Assembly: GCA_004299705.1 (NCBI GenBank)
Contig: SCQS01000032.1
Coordinates: 1-64,000, forward strand
DNA: 64,000 nt
Source of the DNA: Rhodanobacteraceae bacterium
Lineage (GTDB): Bacteria > Pseudomonadota > Gammaproteobacteria > Xanthomonadales > Rhodanobacteraceae
Direction: 5' to 3'
Shown: positions 45,699-56,560 of the stretch, piece after piece
Layout of the letters: every line of letters begins with the position of its first letter
How positions within the stretch are numbered: the stretch's first letter is position 1
Notes under the pieces: generated by a model
What the model was told of the DNA's origin: nothing
The model's database searches: none
Seen by the model: the letters and a program-made list of their open reading frames with translations, nothing else
Position numbers and translations under genes: made by a program

Positions 45699-47075
45699 TC
45701 AGGTGGTCGCGACATCTGCGGCAGCAATCACGGCATCCGCCAGCCGCGCCGCGAGCGCCTGTACTTCGTCGGCGTCCTCACCCTCGATGGTGACCCGCAC
45801 CAGCGGTTCGGTGCCGGACGGCCGCAGTACCACACGACCACGACCGCGCAGCACCTGCTGTACTTCGGACAGGGTTTGCTGGACGGTTTGCGCCTGCACC
45901 ACGGCCTTCGCGCCGGCCACCCGAATATTGCGTGTGATCTGCGGCAATTTTTCCAGGCCGGCGCGCGCACCCGACAAATCCTTGCCTGCGCGTGCCAGTG
46001 CATCCAGCACCGCCAGCGCGGACACGATGCCGTCGCCGGTGCTGGCGCGATCCAGGCACAGGATGTGCCCGGACGTCTCGCCACCCAGCACGCCGCCATG
46101 TTCCTTCAACTGTTGCAGCACATAGCGATCGCCGACATTGGCGCGCAGGAAACGCACGCCATCACCAGTCAGGGCGCGTTCCAACCCGAAATTGCTCATC
46201 AGCGTGCCGACCACCGGCCCGCGCAAGCGTCCGTCGGCCAGCCAATCGTGCGCCAGCACGTACAGCAGGTCGTCGCCGTCGGCGAGCTCGCCATTGTGAT
46301 CGATCATCTGCACGCGGTCGCCGTCGCCATCGAAGGCGATGCCGAGGTCGGCATGCTGTTCGATCACCGTGCCACGCAAGGTGGCGGGATGGGTCGAACC
46401 CACCTCGCGATTGATGTTGAAGCCATCGGGCTCGCAGCCGATCCGGGTAACGCGTGCGCCCAGTGAGGCGAATACCTTGGGCGCGACGATGTAGGTCGCG
46501 CCGTTGGCGCAATCCAGCACGATGTGTTTGCCGGACAAATCCGGCGGCATCGCCAGCGTGCCGAGGCAGAAGCGCGCGTAACGTTCCACCGCGTCGTCGA
46601 TGCGGCGCGCCTTGCCCAGGCGTTCCGCCGCGGCCGTGGTGAACGGCGCGTCGATTTCGCGCTCGATCTCGGATTCCACGGCATCGTCGAGTTTTTCGCC
46701 ATCCGCGGAAAAAAACTTGATGCCGTTGTCTTGATAGGGGTTGTGCGAAGCACTGATCACGATGCCGGCGCTGGCGCCGAGTTCCCGGGTCAGCTGCGCC
46801 ACCGCGGGCGTCGGCAACGGCCCCAGCAGGCCGACGTTCGCGCCGGCCGCGACCAGCCCCGCTTCCAGCGCGGCCTCGAACATGTAGCCCGAGACCCGCG
46901 TGTCCTTGCCGATCAACACCAATGGGCGCTTGCCGTTGCCCAGCACCACGCCGGCTGCACGGCCGAGCTTCAGCATGAACTCGGCAGTGATCGGCCATTG
47001 GCCGACCACACCGCGCACGCCGTCGGTGCCGAAATATTTGCGGGACTCGGGATTCGGGGTTCGGGATTCGGACAT
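45699..47075 (-). CDS. glmM: Phosphoglucosamine mutase
   Basis: Converts glucosamine 6-phosphate to 1-phosphate for UDP-GlcNAc. The active phosphoserine is in [13 protein letters not shown] (Ser110 from this start), the Mg-binding DGDGDR and substrate-binding 'GGETSGHI' follow. The conserved N-terminus [11 protein letters not shown] is preceded by [10 protein letters not shown], encoded by heptamer repeats (TCCCGAA/G type, about 47041-47070) rather than the short native leader. The ATG at 47073-47075 gives 458 residues; in-frame ATGs at 47093 and 47120 would add more low-complexity residues and reach into the next repeat. Confidence 0.93.
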   Translation of the reverse strand: MSESRTPNPESRKYFGTDGVRGVVGQWPITAEFMLKLGRAAGVVLGNGKRPLVLIGKDTRVSGYMFEAALEAGLVAAGANVGLLGPLPTPAVAQLTRELGASAGIVISASHNPYQDNGIKFFSADGEKLDDAVESEIEREIDAPFTTAAAERLGKARRIDDAVERYARFCLGTLAMPPDLSGKHIVLDCANGATYIVAPKVFASLGARVTRIGCEPDGFNINREVGSTHPATLRGTVIEQHADLGIAFDGDGDRVQMIDHNGELADGDDLLYVLAHDWLADGRLRGPVVGTLMSNFGLERALTGDGVRFLRANVGDRYVLQQLKEHGGVLGGETSGHILCLDRASTGDGIVSALAVLDALARAGKDLSGARAGLEKLPQITRNIRVAGAKAVVQAQTVQQTLSEVQQVLRGRGRVVLRPSGTEPLVRVTIEGEDADEVQALAARLADAVIAAADVATT

Positions 47076-47114
47076 GGGGACTGGAACGGGCATGAGGACG
47101 AGAACGGTATCTGT

Positions 47115-47230
47115 CGTCATTCCGGGGCTGACGCGGATGAAGTCCGCGACAGAACCCGGAATCTGCCTTTGCAGCGGGAGCTCGAAGAGCAGATTCCGGG
47201 TTCCGGCCTTTGGCCGGCCCCGGAATGACG
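47115..47230. repeat. GTCATTCC-bounded dispersed repeat, copy 3
   Basis: Starts CGTCATTCCGGGG and ends CCCCGGAATGACG, with GCGGATGAAGTCCGC and CAGATTCCGGGTTCCGGCC inside. It lies between folP and glmM, next to the heptamers at the glmM start. Confidence 0.85.
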
Positions 47231-47264
47231 AAGAAATTTTAGACGATGTGACACATGGCTTGGG

Positions 47265-48167
47265 TCAGTCATCTTCGAACCGCTGCGAGCCAAACGGCTT
47301 CGGTTCGGATTTTGGCACCACGTCGCCCGCGTGCACCGCCTGCCACACGGCCAGCGCATCGCGTGTCGCGGCCACGTCATGCACGCGTACGATGAGCGCG
47401 CCACGCTGAACCGCGATCAAAGCGGCGGCGGCGGAGCCGCCCGCGCGTTCCACGCCACCCTTGCGCCCGGTCAGCGTACCGATCATGGCCTTGCGCGACA
47501 TGCCCACGAACAGACCGGCCGCGAGGTCGCGAAAGCGTTCCAGCGCGCGCAACAGCGCAAGATTGTGTTCCAGCGTCTTGCCAAAACCGAAACCCGGGTC
47601 GACCAGCACCCGGCGCTTGTCGATGCCGGCCATCTCGCAGGCGAAGATGCGCTCGGCGAGGAATCGATGTACCTCGCCGACCACGTCGTCGTAACGCGGA
47701 TCGTCCTGCATCGTGCCCGGCTCGCCCTGCATGTGCATCAGGCATACCGGCACTTTCAGTTCCGCCGCCGCATCCAGTGAACCCTCGCGGCGCAGCGCGT
47801 ACACGTCGTTGACGAAGCCGGCACCTGCGGCGACCGCGGCACGCATCACTTCCGGCTTCGAGGTGTCGATCGAGATCGGCACCGCGACGCGTTTCGCCAG
47901 CGCCTCGATAACCGGCGTCACCCGTGCGATTTCTGCGTCCGCGGAAACCGGCGTCGCACCGGGCCGCGTCGATTCCGCGCCCACGTCCAGCAGGTCCGCG
48001 CCCTGCTCCACCATCACCATGCCTTGCGCGACCGCGGCATCGACGTTGCCGGCAAGGCCGTCGCCGGAAAACGAATCGTCGGTGAGGTTGAGGATGCCGC
48101 AGATGCGCGGGCGATCCAGCTTCAGCGCACGGCCGTTGCAATCGAGCGAGGGAGTCGTGTCGAACAT
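47265..48167 (-). CDS. folP: Dihydropteroate synthase
   Basis: A 300-residue TIM-barrel enzyme joining 6-hydroxymethyl-dihydropterin diphosphate to p-aminobenzoate; the sulfonamide target. 'GILNLTDDSFSGDG' (usually NVTPDSFSDGG), 'DLLDVGAESTRPGA' and 'ISIDTSKPEV' are the family motifs. Follows ftsH on the same strand, as in many bacteria (ftsH-folP-glmM). Confidence 0.95.
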   Translation of the reverse strand: MFDTTPSLDCNGRALKLDRPRICGILNLTDDSFSGDGLAGNVDAAVAQGMVMVEQGADLLDVGAESTRPGATPVSADAEIARVTPVIEALAKRVAVPISIDTSKPEVMRAAVAAGAGFVNDVYALRREGSLDAAAELKVPVCLMHMQGEPGTMQDDPRYDDVVGEVHRFLAERIFACEMAGIDKRRVLVDPGFGFGKTLEHNLALLRALERFRDLAAGLFVGMSRKAMIGTLTGRKGGVERAGGSAAAALIAVQRGALIVRVHDVAATRDALAVWQAVHAGDVVPKSEPKPFGSQRFEDD

Positions 48168-48191
48168 CCGCGCAGTCCAAAACGCACAAGA

Positions 48192-48318
48192 AACAGCCGC
48201 CCCATGCGGAGCGGCTGTTGTGGAAAGTCAGGCCATGGAAGGCCGTTCTGATGTTGCAATGCCCGAAAACGTCGCGGTCGCGAAACCGTCCAACGAAGCA
48301 GCGTTCATGGATGAACGC
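48192..48318 (-). repeat. UCC-loop 3' module after ftsH
   Basis: Minus-strand order after the ftsH stop: hairpin b (GCGTTCA-TCCA-TGAACGC, 48301-48318) starting three bases after the stop, 56 bases, hairpin a (GGCC-TTCCAT-GGCC, 48231-48244), then AACAGCCGC/GCGGCTGTT (48192-48219) followed by TCTTG, a terminator-like hairpin. Same layout as the copies at 55811 and 56065 and the decayed one at 19203. Confidence 0.85.
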
Positions 48319-48321
48319 AAA

Positions 48322-50268
<1,947 letters not shown>

Positions 50269-50341
50269 GCGCGTGCACCTCCGTCACGGTCGCCCGCCGG
50301 CGCCGCGCGAAACATCTCCAGTGAATGGACAACCAACCGCA

Positions 50342-50968
50342 TCATGTCTCACCTTTCCATCCTGCCGCCAGCACGTAGACTTCGCGTGAACGCGCCCGCG
50401 ACGCCTTGGGCTTGCGCAGTGTCACCCGCGCAAAGCCTCCGCGCAAGTCGCGGAGGTATTCGTCGAAGCCTCGCCCCTGGAACAATTTCACCAGGAGCGA
50501 ACCTTCAGCCTTCAAGCACTTGCGCGCAAAATCCGCAGCCAGTTCGGCCAGATGCATCGCCCGTGCCTGATCCGCAACTTCGATACCGCTGATATTGGGC
50601 GCCATGTCGGACAGTACAAGGTCGACGGGGGCGCCTTGCAGCCGGGTCATCAGGGCATCGAACACCGCTTCCTCGCGGAAATCACCCTGGATGAACTCGA
50701 CCCCGCCGATGCCTTGCATGGGCAGGATGTCCAGCGCGAATACCCGCCCCGCATCGCCCAGCCGCTGGCGCACCAGTTGCGACCAGCCGCCCGGTGCCGC
50801 ACCCAAATCGACGACGACCATCCCCGGTTTCAGCAGGCGATCGCGATCCAGCAACTCGTCCAGCTTGAAAGCCGCACGCGAACGCCAGCCTTCGGCTTGC
50901 GCACGCTTGACGAACTCGTCGCCGAAATGCTCCTTCAACCAACGCGCGCTGCTTTTGGATCGGGGCAC
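50342..50968 (-). CDS. rlmE: 23S rRNA (uridine-2'-O)-methyltransferase RlmE
   Basis: A 208-residue SAM enzyme methylating U2552 of 23S rRNA. 'VVVDLGAAPGGWSQLV' is the SAM site; the K-D-K-E catalytic set is visible as Lys in 'RAAFKLDEL', Asp in 'VLSDMAPN', Lys in 'LLVKLFQG' and Glu in 'SREVYVLA'. The GTG at 50966-50968 (MPRSKSSARWL) matches the 209-residue E. coli protein; an ATG 17 codons upstream is possible. Pairs with ftsH and divergent yhbY as in E. coli. Confidence 0.93.
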   Translation of the reverse strand: MPRSKSSARWLKEHFGDEFVKRAQAEGWRSRAAFKLDELLDRDRLLKPGMVVVDLGAAPGGWSQLVRQRLGDAGRVFALDILPMQGIGGVEFIQGDFREEAVFDALMTRLQGAPVDLVLSDMAPNISGIEVADQARAMHLAELAADFARKCLKAEGSLLVKLFQGRGFDEYLRDLRGGFARVTLRKPKASRARSREVYVLAAGWKGET

Positions 50969-51063
50969 GGAACACTTTCCAGGAATGGCGGCAACAAGGG
51001 GCCGCTTTCTCGTGCCCATGATACCCTGACAGGCCTCTCGAACCCCGTCATCTGCCTGAACGC

Positions 51064-51360
51064 ATGGCCCTGACCTCGTCGCAAACCCGCTACCTGCGCG
51101 GCCTTGCCCACCCGCTGAAACCGGTACTGCTGCTGGGCGGCAAGGGCGTGACCGCCGGCGTGCTGAAGGAACTGGATCAGGCATTGGCCGACCACGAGCT
51201 GATCAAGGTCAGGCTGACCGGCGGCGACCGCACTGCGCGCGCGGCCGATCTGGCCAGGCTGGTCGAATCCAGCCGTGCCGAACCGGTGCAGACCATCGGC
51301 CACATCGCGGTGTTGTATCGGCGCAACGACGACAAGCCGCAAATCGCGTTGCCGCGATGA
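51064..51360 (+). CDS. yhbY: CRS1-YhbY family RNA-binding protein
   Basis: A 98-residue KH-like protein associated with pre-50S ribosomes. 'QTRYLRGLAHPLKPVLLLGGKGVTAGVLKELDQALADHELIKVRL' includes the family's GKGG/GxxGxT-type RNA loop. Divergent from rlmE. Confidence 0.93.
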   Translation: MALTSSQTRYLRGLAHPLKPVLLLGGKGVTAGVLKELDQALADHELIKVRLTGGDRTARAADLARLVESSRAEPVQTIGHIAVLYRRNDDKPQIALPR

Positions 51361-51379
51361 GTTTGCAACTTCACGAATG

Positions 51380-51490
51380 CCTCCCCCTCAATCCCCCTTC
51401 CTGCGGAAGGGGGAAGGCAAGCGACGAAACCTTGCGGTTCGCACATCCCCTTACTTGGAAGGGGGTCGCCGCGAAGCGGCGGGGGGATGC
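51380..51490 (+). repeat. Two-module hairpin element, copy E (modules in Y-X order)
   Basis: Module Y (CCCCCTCAATCCCCCTTCC/GGAAGGGGGAAG) comes first, then module X (CCCCTTACTTGGAAGGGG, CGCCGC/GCGGCG, GGGGGGATGC). The order is swapped relative to other copies but both modules keep the sense orientation with yhbY. Confidence 0.85.
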
Positions 51491-51523
51491 TGCCGCGCGA
51501 GCGATGCACAGTCGAGCCTGCAG

Positions 51524-51898
51524 ATGGAACTGAACCTCGAACGCCCGCGCGACTACCTGTTCGTGCGCCGCGCCGACGCACGCACTGTGGTCGTGGTCGA
51601 CCGTCCCTTCAACACAAGCATCATCCTGACCCGCGACAAGGTCATCGACGATTGGGGCGTCGCCGACATCGCGGCAATGCAGCCCGAACACGCCGAGCCG
51701 ATCCTGGCGCTGCAACCCGACGTGGTGCTGCTGGGTACTGGCGCACGCCAGCAATTTCCTTCGCAAGCGGTGCTGGCCGCGTTCCTGCAACGTGGTGTCG
51801 GCGTGGAAGTGATGGACAACGCGGCCGTCGCGCGCACCTGGGACATCCTCGCCAGCGAAAGCCGCAACGTAGTGGCTGCGTTCATCCTTTCGCAGTAG
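51524..51898 (+). CDS. Mth938-like domain protein (DUF498)
   Basis: A 124-residue single-domain protein: 'MELNLERPRDYLFVRRADARTVVVVDRPFNTSIILTRDKVIDDWGVADIAAM' and 'PDVVLLGTGARQQFPSQAVLAAFLQRGVGVEVMDNAAVARTWDILASESRNVVAAFI' are characteristic of the NDUFAF3/Mth938 family. The ATG at 51524 fits the family start. Function in bacteria unknown. Confidence 0.88.
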   Translation: MELNLERPRDYLFVRRADARTVVVVDRPFNTSIILTRDKVIDDWGVADIAAMQPEHAEPILALQPDVVLLGTGARQQFPSQAVLAAFLQRGVGVEVMDNAAVARTWDILASESRNVVAAFILSQ

Positions 51899-51905
51899 CG
51901 CATGG

Positions 51906-51991
51906 GTAGAGCGGGAGCAGCCGCGCAGCGGCGTATCCCGCCGAAATGGCATCCATAGCCGGCGGGATTCGCTCCGCTACTCCCGCCCTAC
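51906..51991. repeat. GTAG REP doublet
   Basis: GTAGAGCGGGA..TCCCGCC and an inverse unit CGGCGGGATTCGCTCCGC..TCCCGCCCTAC, with GCCGCGCAGCGGC between. It lies between the convergent Mth938-like and nlpD-like genes. Similar in stem sequence to 59281-59363. Confidence 0.85.
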
Positions 51992-52025
51992 TCCGCACCA
52001 TCGAGTCACACGACATCCGGCAAGG

Positions 52026-53075
52026 TCATCGCGATGGCAAGTACGCCAACGGATCCACCGGCTTGCCATCCTTGCGGATCTCGAAGTGCAGCTCGACGCG
52101 CGGCGCGCCCGAATTGCCCATCAACGCAATTTCCTGCCCCGCATCGACGTGCTGGCCTTCCTGCACCAGCCGCTTGCTGTTGTGGCCGTAGGCGGACAGA
52201 TACGTATCGTTGTGCTTGATGATGATCAGCTCACCGTAGCCGATCAGCCCATTGCCGCTGTACACCACGGTGCCCGAAGCGGCCGCGCGCACGGGATCAC
52301 CGAGATTGCCGGCGATGTCGAGGCCGGCTCCATCGCCACCGCTGCCGGCATGGAAACCGTCGATCACCTTGCCGCTCGCGGGCCACTGCCAGGTGATGCC
52401 GGCCACGCTGCGGGTTGCGCCCGGTGGCGGCGTCGGCGTGGCCGGAGCCGGTGGTTGCGCGGACTGGGCCGGTGCCGGAGGCGGCGCGACGCTCTGCGCG
52501 GTTGCAGCGGCCGCCACCGCGGTCGTGGTGGCGGGAGCCGCCGTACTGGAAACCGGCGCAGCGGCAACCCCGCTGCCTGTCAGGGTTTGCGTGGTGACCG
52601 GCCCGAACACGGGGGCCGAAGGCTGTGCAGGCGTCTGCGCGGTAGTGGCCGGCGTCGTCGCGATTGGCGCCGCTGCCGGTGCGGCGGCGGCGGTTCCGGT
52701 CGATTGCGCGGAAGCCCCCGGCTTCAACTTCAGCACCTGTCCCGGATGGATCACGTACGGCGACGGTATGCCGTTCAGCGCCGCCAGCGTGCGGAAATCG
52801 ATGCCGTGCGCGAAGGCAATGCTGTACAGGGTGTCGCCTGGTGCAACCGTGTAATCCCCGTTGCTGGTCTTGCCGTTGGCGTGGCCGCCGAGGCCGAAGG
52901 TCTGGACGCCGCTGCTGCTTGCAACGGGTTGCGCCGACGAAGTCGCTGCGGCCGGCTGGCCGCCGGGACCGAACGAGTAGTTGACCACCGGCGCGGGGGT
53001 CGACGCGCAACCGGCCAGCAACACCGCCAGCGCGGCCGCGGTCGAAACGTGCTTGATCGATTTCAGGGCAAACAT
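52026..53075 (-). CDS. nlpD: LysM/LytM lipoprotein, NlpD-like amidase activator
   Basis: A 349-residue lipoprotein: lipobox LLAGC (Cys23), a LysM peptidoglycan-binding domain (about 74-117, 'YTVAPGDTLYSIAFAHGIDFRTLAALNGI'), a long Ala/Pro/Thr-rich linker (about 120-235) and a C-terminal LytM (M23) domain. The zinc site is degenerate: GAGLDI stands where active enzymes have HxGxD, and only one His remains of HLH (VELHFEIR). This is the NlpD/EnvC pattern of activators of cell-separating amidases rather than a hydrolase. Confidence 0.88.
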   Translation of the reverse strand: MFALKSIKHVSTAAALAVLLAGCASTPAPVVNYSFGPGGQPAAATSSAQPVASSSGVQTFGLGGHANGKTSNGDYTVAPGDTLYSIAFAHGIDFRTLAALNGIPSPYVIHPGQVLKLKPGASAQSTGTAAAAPAAAPIATTPATTAQTPAQPSAPVFGPVTTQTLTGSGVAAAPVSSTAAPATTTAVAAAATAQSVAPPPAPAQSAQPPAPATPTPPPGATRSVAGITWQWPASGKVIDGFHAGSGGDGAGLDIAGNLGDPVRAAASGTVVYSGNGLIGYGELIIIKHNDTYLSAYGHNSKRLVQEGQHVDAGQEIALMGNSGAPRVELHFEIRKDGKPVDPLAYLPSR

Positions 53076-53154
53076 GATGCGCGCAAGGATAACCGAGCGG
53101 CGCCCGCGTCGGCAGCCTGCAACTCGCGGCACTTATCCGGCGTTGCCGCGCGGA

Positions 53155-54126
53155 TCAGGCGACGTGTTCACGAAAACGGTCGGTCGCCTCGATCAGTTCG
53201 TGCGCGTTGCCGGGCTCGAACGCCGAATGGCCGGCGTCGGGCACGATGCGCAGGTCGGCTTCCGGCCACGCGCGGTGCAGGTCCCAGGCACTGCGCAGCG
53301 GGCACACCACGTCGTAGCGACCCTGCACGATCACGGCGGGGATGCCGTGCAGGCGATGCGCATTGCGCAGCAACTGATCGTCGTGCTCGAAGAAACCGCG
53401 ATTGACGAAGTAGTGGTTCTCGATGCCGGCGAAAGCCAGCGCGAACGTGTCGCCGGCACTGGCACGCACATAGGCCTCGTCCTGCAGCAGGAAACTGGTC
53501 GAGGCTTCCCACACCGACCACGCGCGCGCCGCGGCCAGCCGCACCGCCGGGTCGGGCGAGGCCAGGCGCCGGTGATAGGCCATGATCAAATCATCATGCT
53601 CGGCCTCCGGAATCGCCGCGAGGTATTGCTCCCACGCGTCCGGATAAAGCATGTCGCAACCCTTTTGATAGAACCACAGCAGTTCCGCGCGCCGCAGCAT
53701 GAAAATGCCGCGCAACACCAGTTCGGTGACGCGCTCGGGATGGGTTTCGGCATACGCCAGCGCCAAGGTCGAGCCCCACGAACCACCGAACACCTGCCAG
53801 CGGTCGATGCGCAGGTGCTCGCGCAGGCGCTCGATGTCGGCGACCAGATCCCAGGTGGTGTTTTCGCGCAACTCGGCGTGCGGGATGGAACGCCCGCAGC
53901 CGCGCTGGTCGAACAGCACGATGCGGTACACCTTCGGATCGAAAAACCGCCGACATTTGGCGTTGCAGCCCGCACCCGGTCCGCCGTGCAGGAACACCAC
54001 CGGCTTGCCATGGGGGTTGCCGCACTGTTCGTAATACAGGGTGTGCAATGACGACACCGGCAGCTTGCCGCTGTCGAACGGCTCGATCTCGGGGTACAGA
54101 TTCCTGCGATTGCTGGGCATATCCAT
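53155..54126 (-). CDS. pip: Proline iminopeptidase
   Basis: A 323-residue alpha/beta hydrolase releasing N-terminal proline. 'VVFLHGGPGAGCNAKCRRFFDPKVYRIVLFDQRGCGRS' (oxyanion HGGPG) and nucleophile GGSWGS are diagnostic, with Asp in 'GRYDVVCP' and His in 'AGHSAFEP'. The first ATG (54124-54126) is used; Met3 is an alternative. Confidence 0.94.
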   Translation of the reverse strand: MDMPSNRRNLYPEIEPFDSGKLPVSSLHTLYYEQCGNPHGKPVVFLHGGPGAGCNAKCRRFFDPKVYRIVLFDQRGCGRSIPHAELRENTTWDLVADIERLREHLRIDRWQVFGGSWGSTLALAYAETHPERVTELVLRGIFMLRRAELLWFYQKGCDMLYPDAWEQYLAAIPEAEHDDLIMAYHRRLASPDPAVRLAAARAWSVWEASTSFLLQDEAYVRASAGDTFALAFAGIENHYFVNRGFFEHDDQLLRNAHRLHGIPAVIVQGRYDVVCPLRSAWDLHRAWPEADLRIVPDAGHSAFEPGNAHELIEATDRFREHVA

Positions 54127-54199
54127 TCGCGGTATTTCATTGACGGATTGAACCCCGTTAGCCTAGCACCTTGCCCTGCGACCACGCCGCCCCCGCGCC

Positions 54200-55432
54200 A
54201 TGAAAACATCGTTCCCGAAGAAAGACATCAAGGTCGTTTTGCTCGAAGGCATCCACGCGAGTGCGGTGGAGGTCTTCCACGCCGCCGGCTACAGCCAGAT
54301 CGAACACCACGAAAAGGCGTTGCCGCGCGCGGAACTGTTCAAGGCCATCGCGGATGCGCACATCGTGGGCCTGCGCTCGCGCACCCAGCTCGACGCCGAA
54401 GCCATCGCGCACACCCGGCGCCTGCTCGCGGTCGGCTGCTTCTGCATCGGCACCAATCAGGTCGACCTGCACCAGACCCGCGAGCTGGGCGTGCCCGTAT
54501 TCAACGCGCCGTATTCGAACACCCGCAGCGTGGCCGAACTGGTGATCGCCGAGGCGATCCTGCTGATGCGGCGTGTGCCGGAACGCAATGCCGAATGCCA
54601 TCGCGGTGGCTGGGCGAAATCCGCCGAGGGCAGCTTTGAGGTGCGCGGCAAGACCTTGGGCATCGTCGGCTACGGCCACATCGGCACCCAGGTCGGCGTG
54701 CTGGCCGAATCGCTCGGGATGCACGTGCTGTTCCATGACATCGAGGCCAAGCTGGCGCTGGGCAACGCCGCGCCCGCGCACAACCTGGACGACCTGCTGG
54801 CGCGCGCCGACGTCGTGACCCTGCACGTGCCGGCCACGCCCGCAACCAGGGGCATGCTCGGCGCCGGTGAAATCGCGCGGATGCGGCAAGGTGCGATGCT
54901 GATCAACGCCTCGCGCGGCAACGTGGTCGATATCGACGCGCTGGCCAAGGCCCTGCGCGACAAACACTTGGCAGGCGCGGCGGTGGACGTGTTTCCGAAG
55001 GAACCCAAGAGCCGCGACGAGGAATTCGAATCGCCGCTGCGCGATTTCGACAACGTGCTGCTGACCCCGCACGTGGGCGGCAGCACCCAGGAAGCCCAGC
55101 TCAACATCGGCACCGAGGTCGCATCCAAGCTGGTGCGTTACAGCGACAACGGCTCCACCCTGTCGGCGGTGAACTTTCCCGAAGTCAACCTGCCCGAACA
55201 CGCCGGCAGCCGTCGCCTGCTGCACATCCACCACAACGTGCCGGGCGTGCTGTCGCGCATCAACGAAGTGTTTTCGCAAGGCGGCGCCAACATCAACGGC
55301 CAACACCTGCAGACCGACGGCGACCTCGGCTACGTCGTGATCGACGTGTCCGCCCCCGAAGCGCAATCCGAATCGCTGCGCGAACAGCTCGCGGCGATTC
55401 CGGGAACCGTGCGCACGCGGTTGCTGTACTGA
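54200..55432 (+). CDS. serA: D-3-phosphoglycerate dehydrogenase
   Basis: A 410-residue enzyme for the first step of serine synthesis, the same length as E. coli SerA. The NAD-binding fold has 'LGIVGYGHIGTQVGVLAESLGM'; catalytic Arg, Glu and His are in 'LINASRGNVVD', 'DVFPKEPK' and 'LLTPHVGGST'. The C-terminal ACT domain (about 338-410) is the serine-feedback site. Confidence 0.96.
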   Translation: MKTSFPKKDIKVVLLEGIHASAVEVFHAAGYSQIEHHEKALPRAELFKAIADAHIVGLRSRTQLDAEAIAHTRRLLAVGCFCIGTNQVDLHQTRELGVPVFNAPYSNTRSVAELVIAEAILLMRRVPERNAECHRGGWAKSAEGSFEVRGKTLGIVGYGHIGTQVGVLAESLGMHVLFHDIEAKLALGNAAPAHNLDDLLARADVVTLHVPATPATRGMLGAGEIARMRQGAMLINASRGNVVDIDALAKALRDKHLAGAAVDVFPKEPKSRDEEFESPLRDFDNVLLTPHVGGSTQEAQLNIGTEVASKLVRYSDNGSTLSAVNFPEVNLPEHAGSRRLLHIHHNVPGVLSRINEVFSQGGANINGQHLQTDGDLGYVVIDVSAPEAQSESLREQLAAIPGTVRTRLLY

Positions 55433-55480
55433 CGGCCAGCAGACGAAGACGGGAAAGCGTGGCGCACGTGCGGACGCTTT

Positions 55481-55580
55481 CACCCCCTTCCGCAGGAAGG
55501 GGGTCGGCGCGCAGCGCCGGGGGGATGCCATACAGCGAAAGGCCATCCCCCTCGATCCCCCTTCCTGCGGAAGGGGGAAG
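55481..55580 (+). repeat. Two-module hairpin element (family X/Y), copy F
   Basis: The clearest full copy: CACCCCCTTCC/GGAAGGGGGT, CGGCGC/GCGCCG, GGGGGGATG, then GGCCATCCCCCT and CCCCCTTCC/GGAAGGGGG. It lies 49 bases after the serA stop, sense to serA, with no downstream gene on the same strand. Confidence 0.92.
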
Positions 55581-55583
55581 AAA

Positions 55584-55810
55584 ATCCTACATCTCGCTCT
55601 GCGCGGCGGGCTCGTCACCCGGCCTTTCGCACGCGAAGGCGAAGATAAAGCACGGTCGGGGCGGCGGGATGACTCGCGCCTTCCCGGCACTCGCCCTGCG
55701 GGCCATCGCTCGCTGACGCTCGCGATGTTCGCTTCGCCTTCCCTGGCTACGCAGTCGAACGGCGCCTTCTCACGAAGGCGCCAGTTCTCAACCTCACCAC
55801 AATCGATAAC
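55584..55810. other. Non-coding stretch between serA and tRNA-Pro terminator
   Basis: No gene is supported. It contains a 17-base copy of the tRNA-Pro 3' end (55654-55670), a run of GCTCGC/GCGAGC palindromes (about 55709-55726) and a perfect hairpin GGCGCCTTC/GAAGGCGCC (55761-55782) without a T-run. Confidence 0.6.
55654..55670. repeat. 17-base direct copy of the tRNA-Pro 3' end
   Basis: GGTCGGGGCGGCGGGAT here equals 55949-55965, the plus-strand view of the tRNA-Pro 3' terminus including the complement of CC from CCA. Direct copies of a tRNA end about 300 bases away resemble an old attachment-site pair, though 17 bases is short. Confidence 0.5.
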
Positions 55811-55833
55811 AAAAACGGGCCACAAAGGCCCGT
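55811..55833 (-). terminator. Intrinsic terminator of the tRNA-Pro transcript
   Basis: On the minus strand ACGGGCC-TTTGT-GGCCCGT is followed by TTTTG. A seven-bp GC-rich stem with a T-run about 115 bases downstream of tRNA-Pro. Confidence 0.85.
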
Positions 55834-55935
55834 CTTGGTGAAAAGTCAGGCCAGGGATGGCCGCTCTGGTGTTGCAAACCGCCTGCTCCGCAGACACAAA
55901 AACGGCTACACGAGACGGCGATCACGGATGATCGC
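55811..55935 (-). repeat. UCC-loop 3' module after tRNA-Pro
   Basis: Minus-strand order: hairpin b (GCGATCA-TCCG-TGATCGC, 55918-55935) 12 bases after the tRNA, 55 bases, hairpin a (GGCCA-TCCC-TGGCC, 55849-55862), then the terminator at 55811-55833. Stems differ from the ftsH copy in paired positions while the loops stay UCC. Confidence 0.88.
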
Positions 55936-55947
55936 AAGAACGAACAT

Positions 55948-56024
55948 TGGTCGGGGCGGCGGGATTCGAACCCACGACCCCCTGCCCCCCAGGCAGATGC
56001 GCTACCAGGCTGCGCTACGCCCCG
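55948..56024 (-). tRNA. tRNA-Pro (GGG anticodon)
   Basis: A 77-base tRNA. CGGGGCG and CGCCCCG form the acceptor stem with discriminator A and an encoded CCA. The anticodon arm TCTGC-CTGGGGG-GCAGG gives anticodon GGG, reading CCC proline codons. The T arm contains GGTTCGAATCC. Its location after ihfA-merR is usual in proteobacteria. Confidence 0.97.
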
Positions 56025-56064
56025 ACCGGTCACGAATGCCCATGATAACCGATCACCAACCGAA

Positions 56065-56189
56065 CGGCTGTGTCGTTCGCAGCCGCTGTTGTGGAAAGTA
56101 AGGCCATGGATGGCCGAGGTGGTCTCTGAAAGCTTCGGGATCTCACTTCACCAGAGCGCAACCCGAATACAGCGGTCAGGGACGATCGC
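56065..56189 (-). repeat. UCC-loop 3' module after merR-like gene
   Basis: Minus-strand order: hairpin b (GCGATCG-TCCC-TGACCGC, 56172-56189; one pair lost) five bases after the merR stop, 56 bases, hairpin a (GGCCA-TCCA-TGGCC, 56102-56115), then a CGGCTG/CAGCCG hairpin (56065-56085) without a clear T-run. Confidence 0.85.
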
Positions 56190-56194
56190 AAAAG

Positions 56195-56560
56195 TCAGCG
56201 CAAAGGTTCGCGCAGGATCTGCAGCAACTGCTCCAGTTCCAGCCGCATCTGGTGCACGATCTGTTGCGAGATGGAGGCTTCCATCTTGCCCTGCTGGCCT
56301 TCCAAGCGCGCGCGGGCGCCGGTGATGGTGAAGCCCTGGTCGTACAGCAACGCGCGGATCTGGCGGATCATCAGCACGTCGTGGCGCTGGTAATAGCGCC
56401 GGTTGCCGCGCCGCTTGACCGGGTTCAGGGCGGGGAATTCCTGTTCCCAGTAACGCAGCACGTGCGGCTTGACCGCGCACAAGTCGCTGACCTCGCCAAT
56501 CGTGAAATACCGCTTGGCGGGGATCGGTGGTAGTTCGTTATTGTTGCCCTGATCCAGCAT
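56195..56560 (-). CDS. MerR family transcriptional regulator
   Basis: A 121-residue MerR-type protein: '[46 protein letters not shown]' is the winged helix, and the C-terminus is a helical dimerisation region without the metal-binding cysteines of MerR itself. The conserved neighbour of ihfA in proteobacteria; its start overlaps the ihfA end by 23 bases. Ligand unknown. Confidence 0.92.
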   Translation of the reverse strand: MLDQGNNNELPPIPAKRYFTIGEVSDLCAVKPHVLRYWEQEFPALNPVKRRGNRRYYQRHDVLMIRQIRALLYDQGFTITGARARLEGQQGKMEASISQQIVHQMRLELEQLLQILREPLR

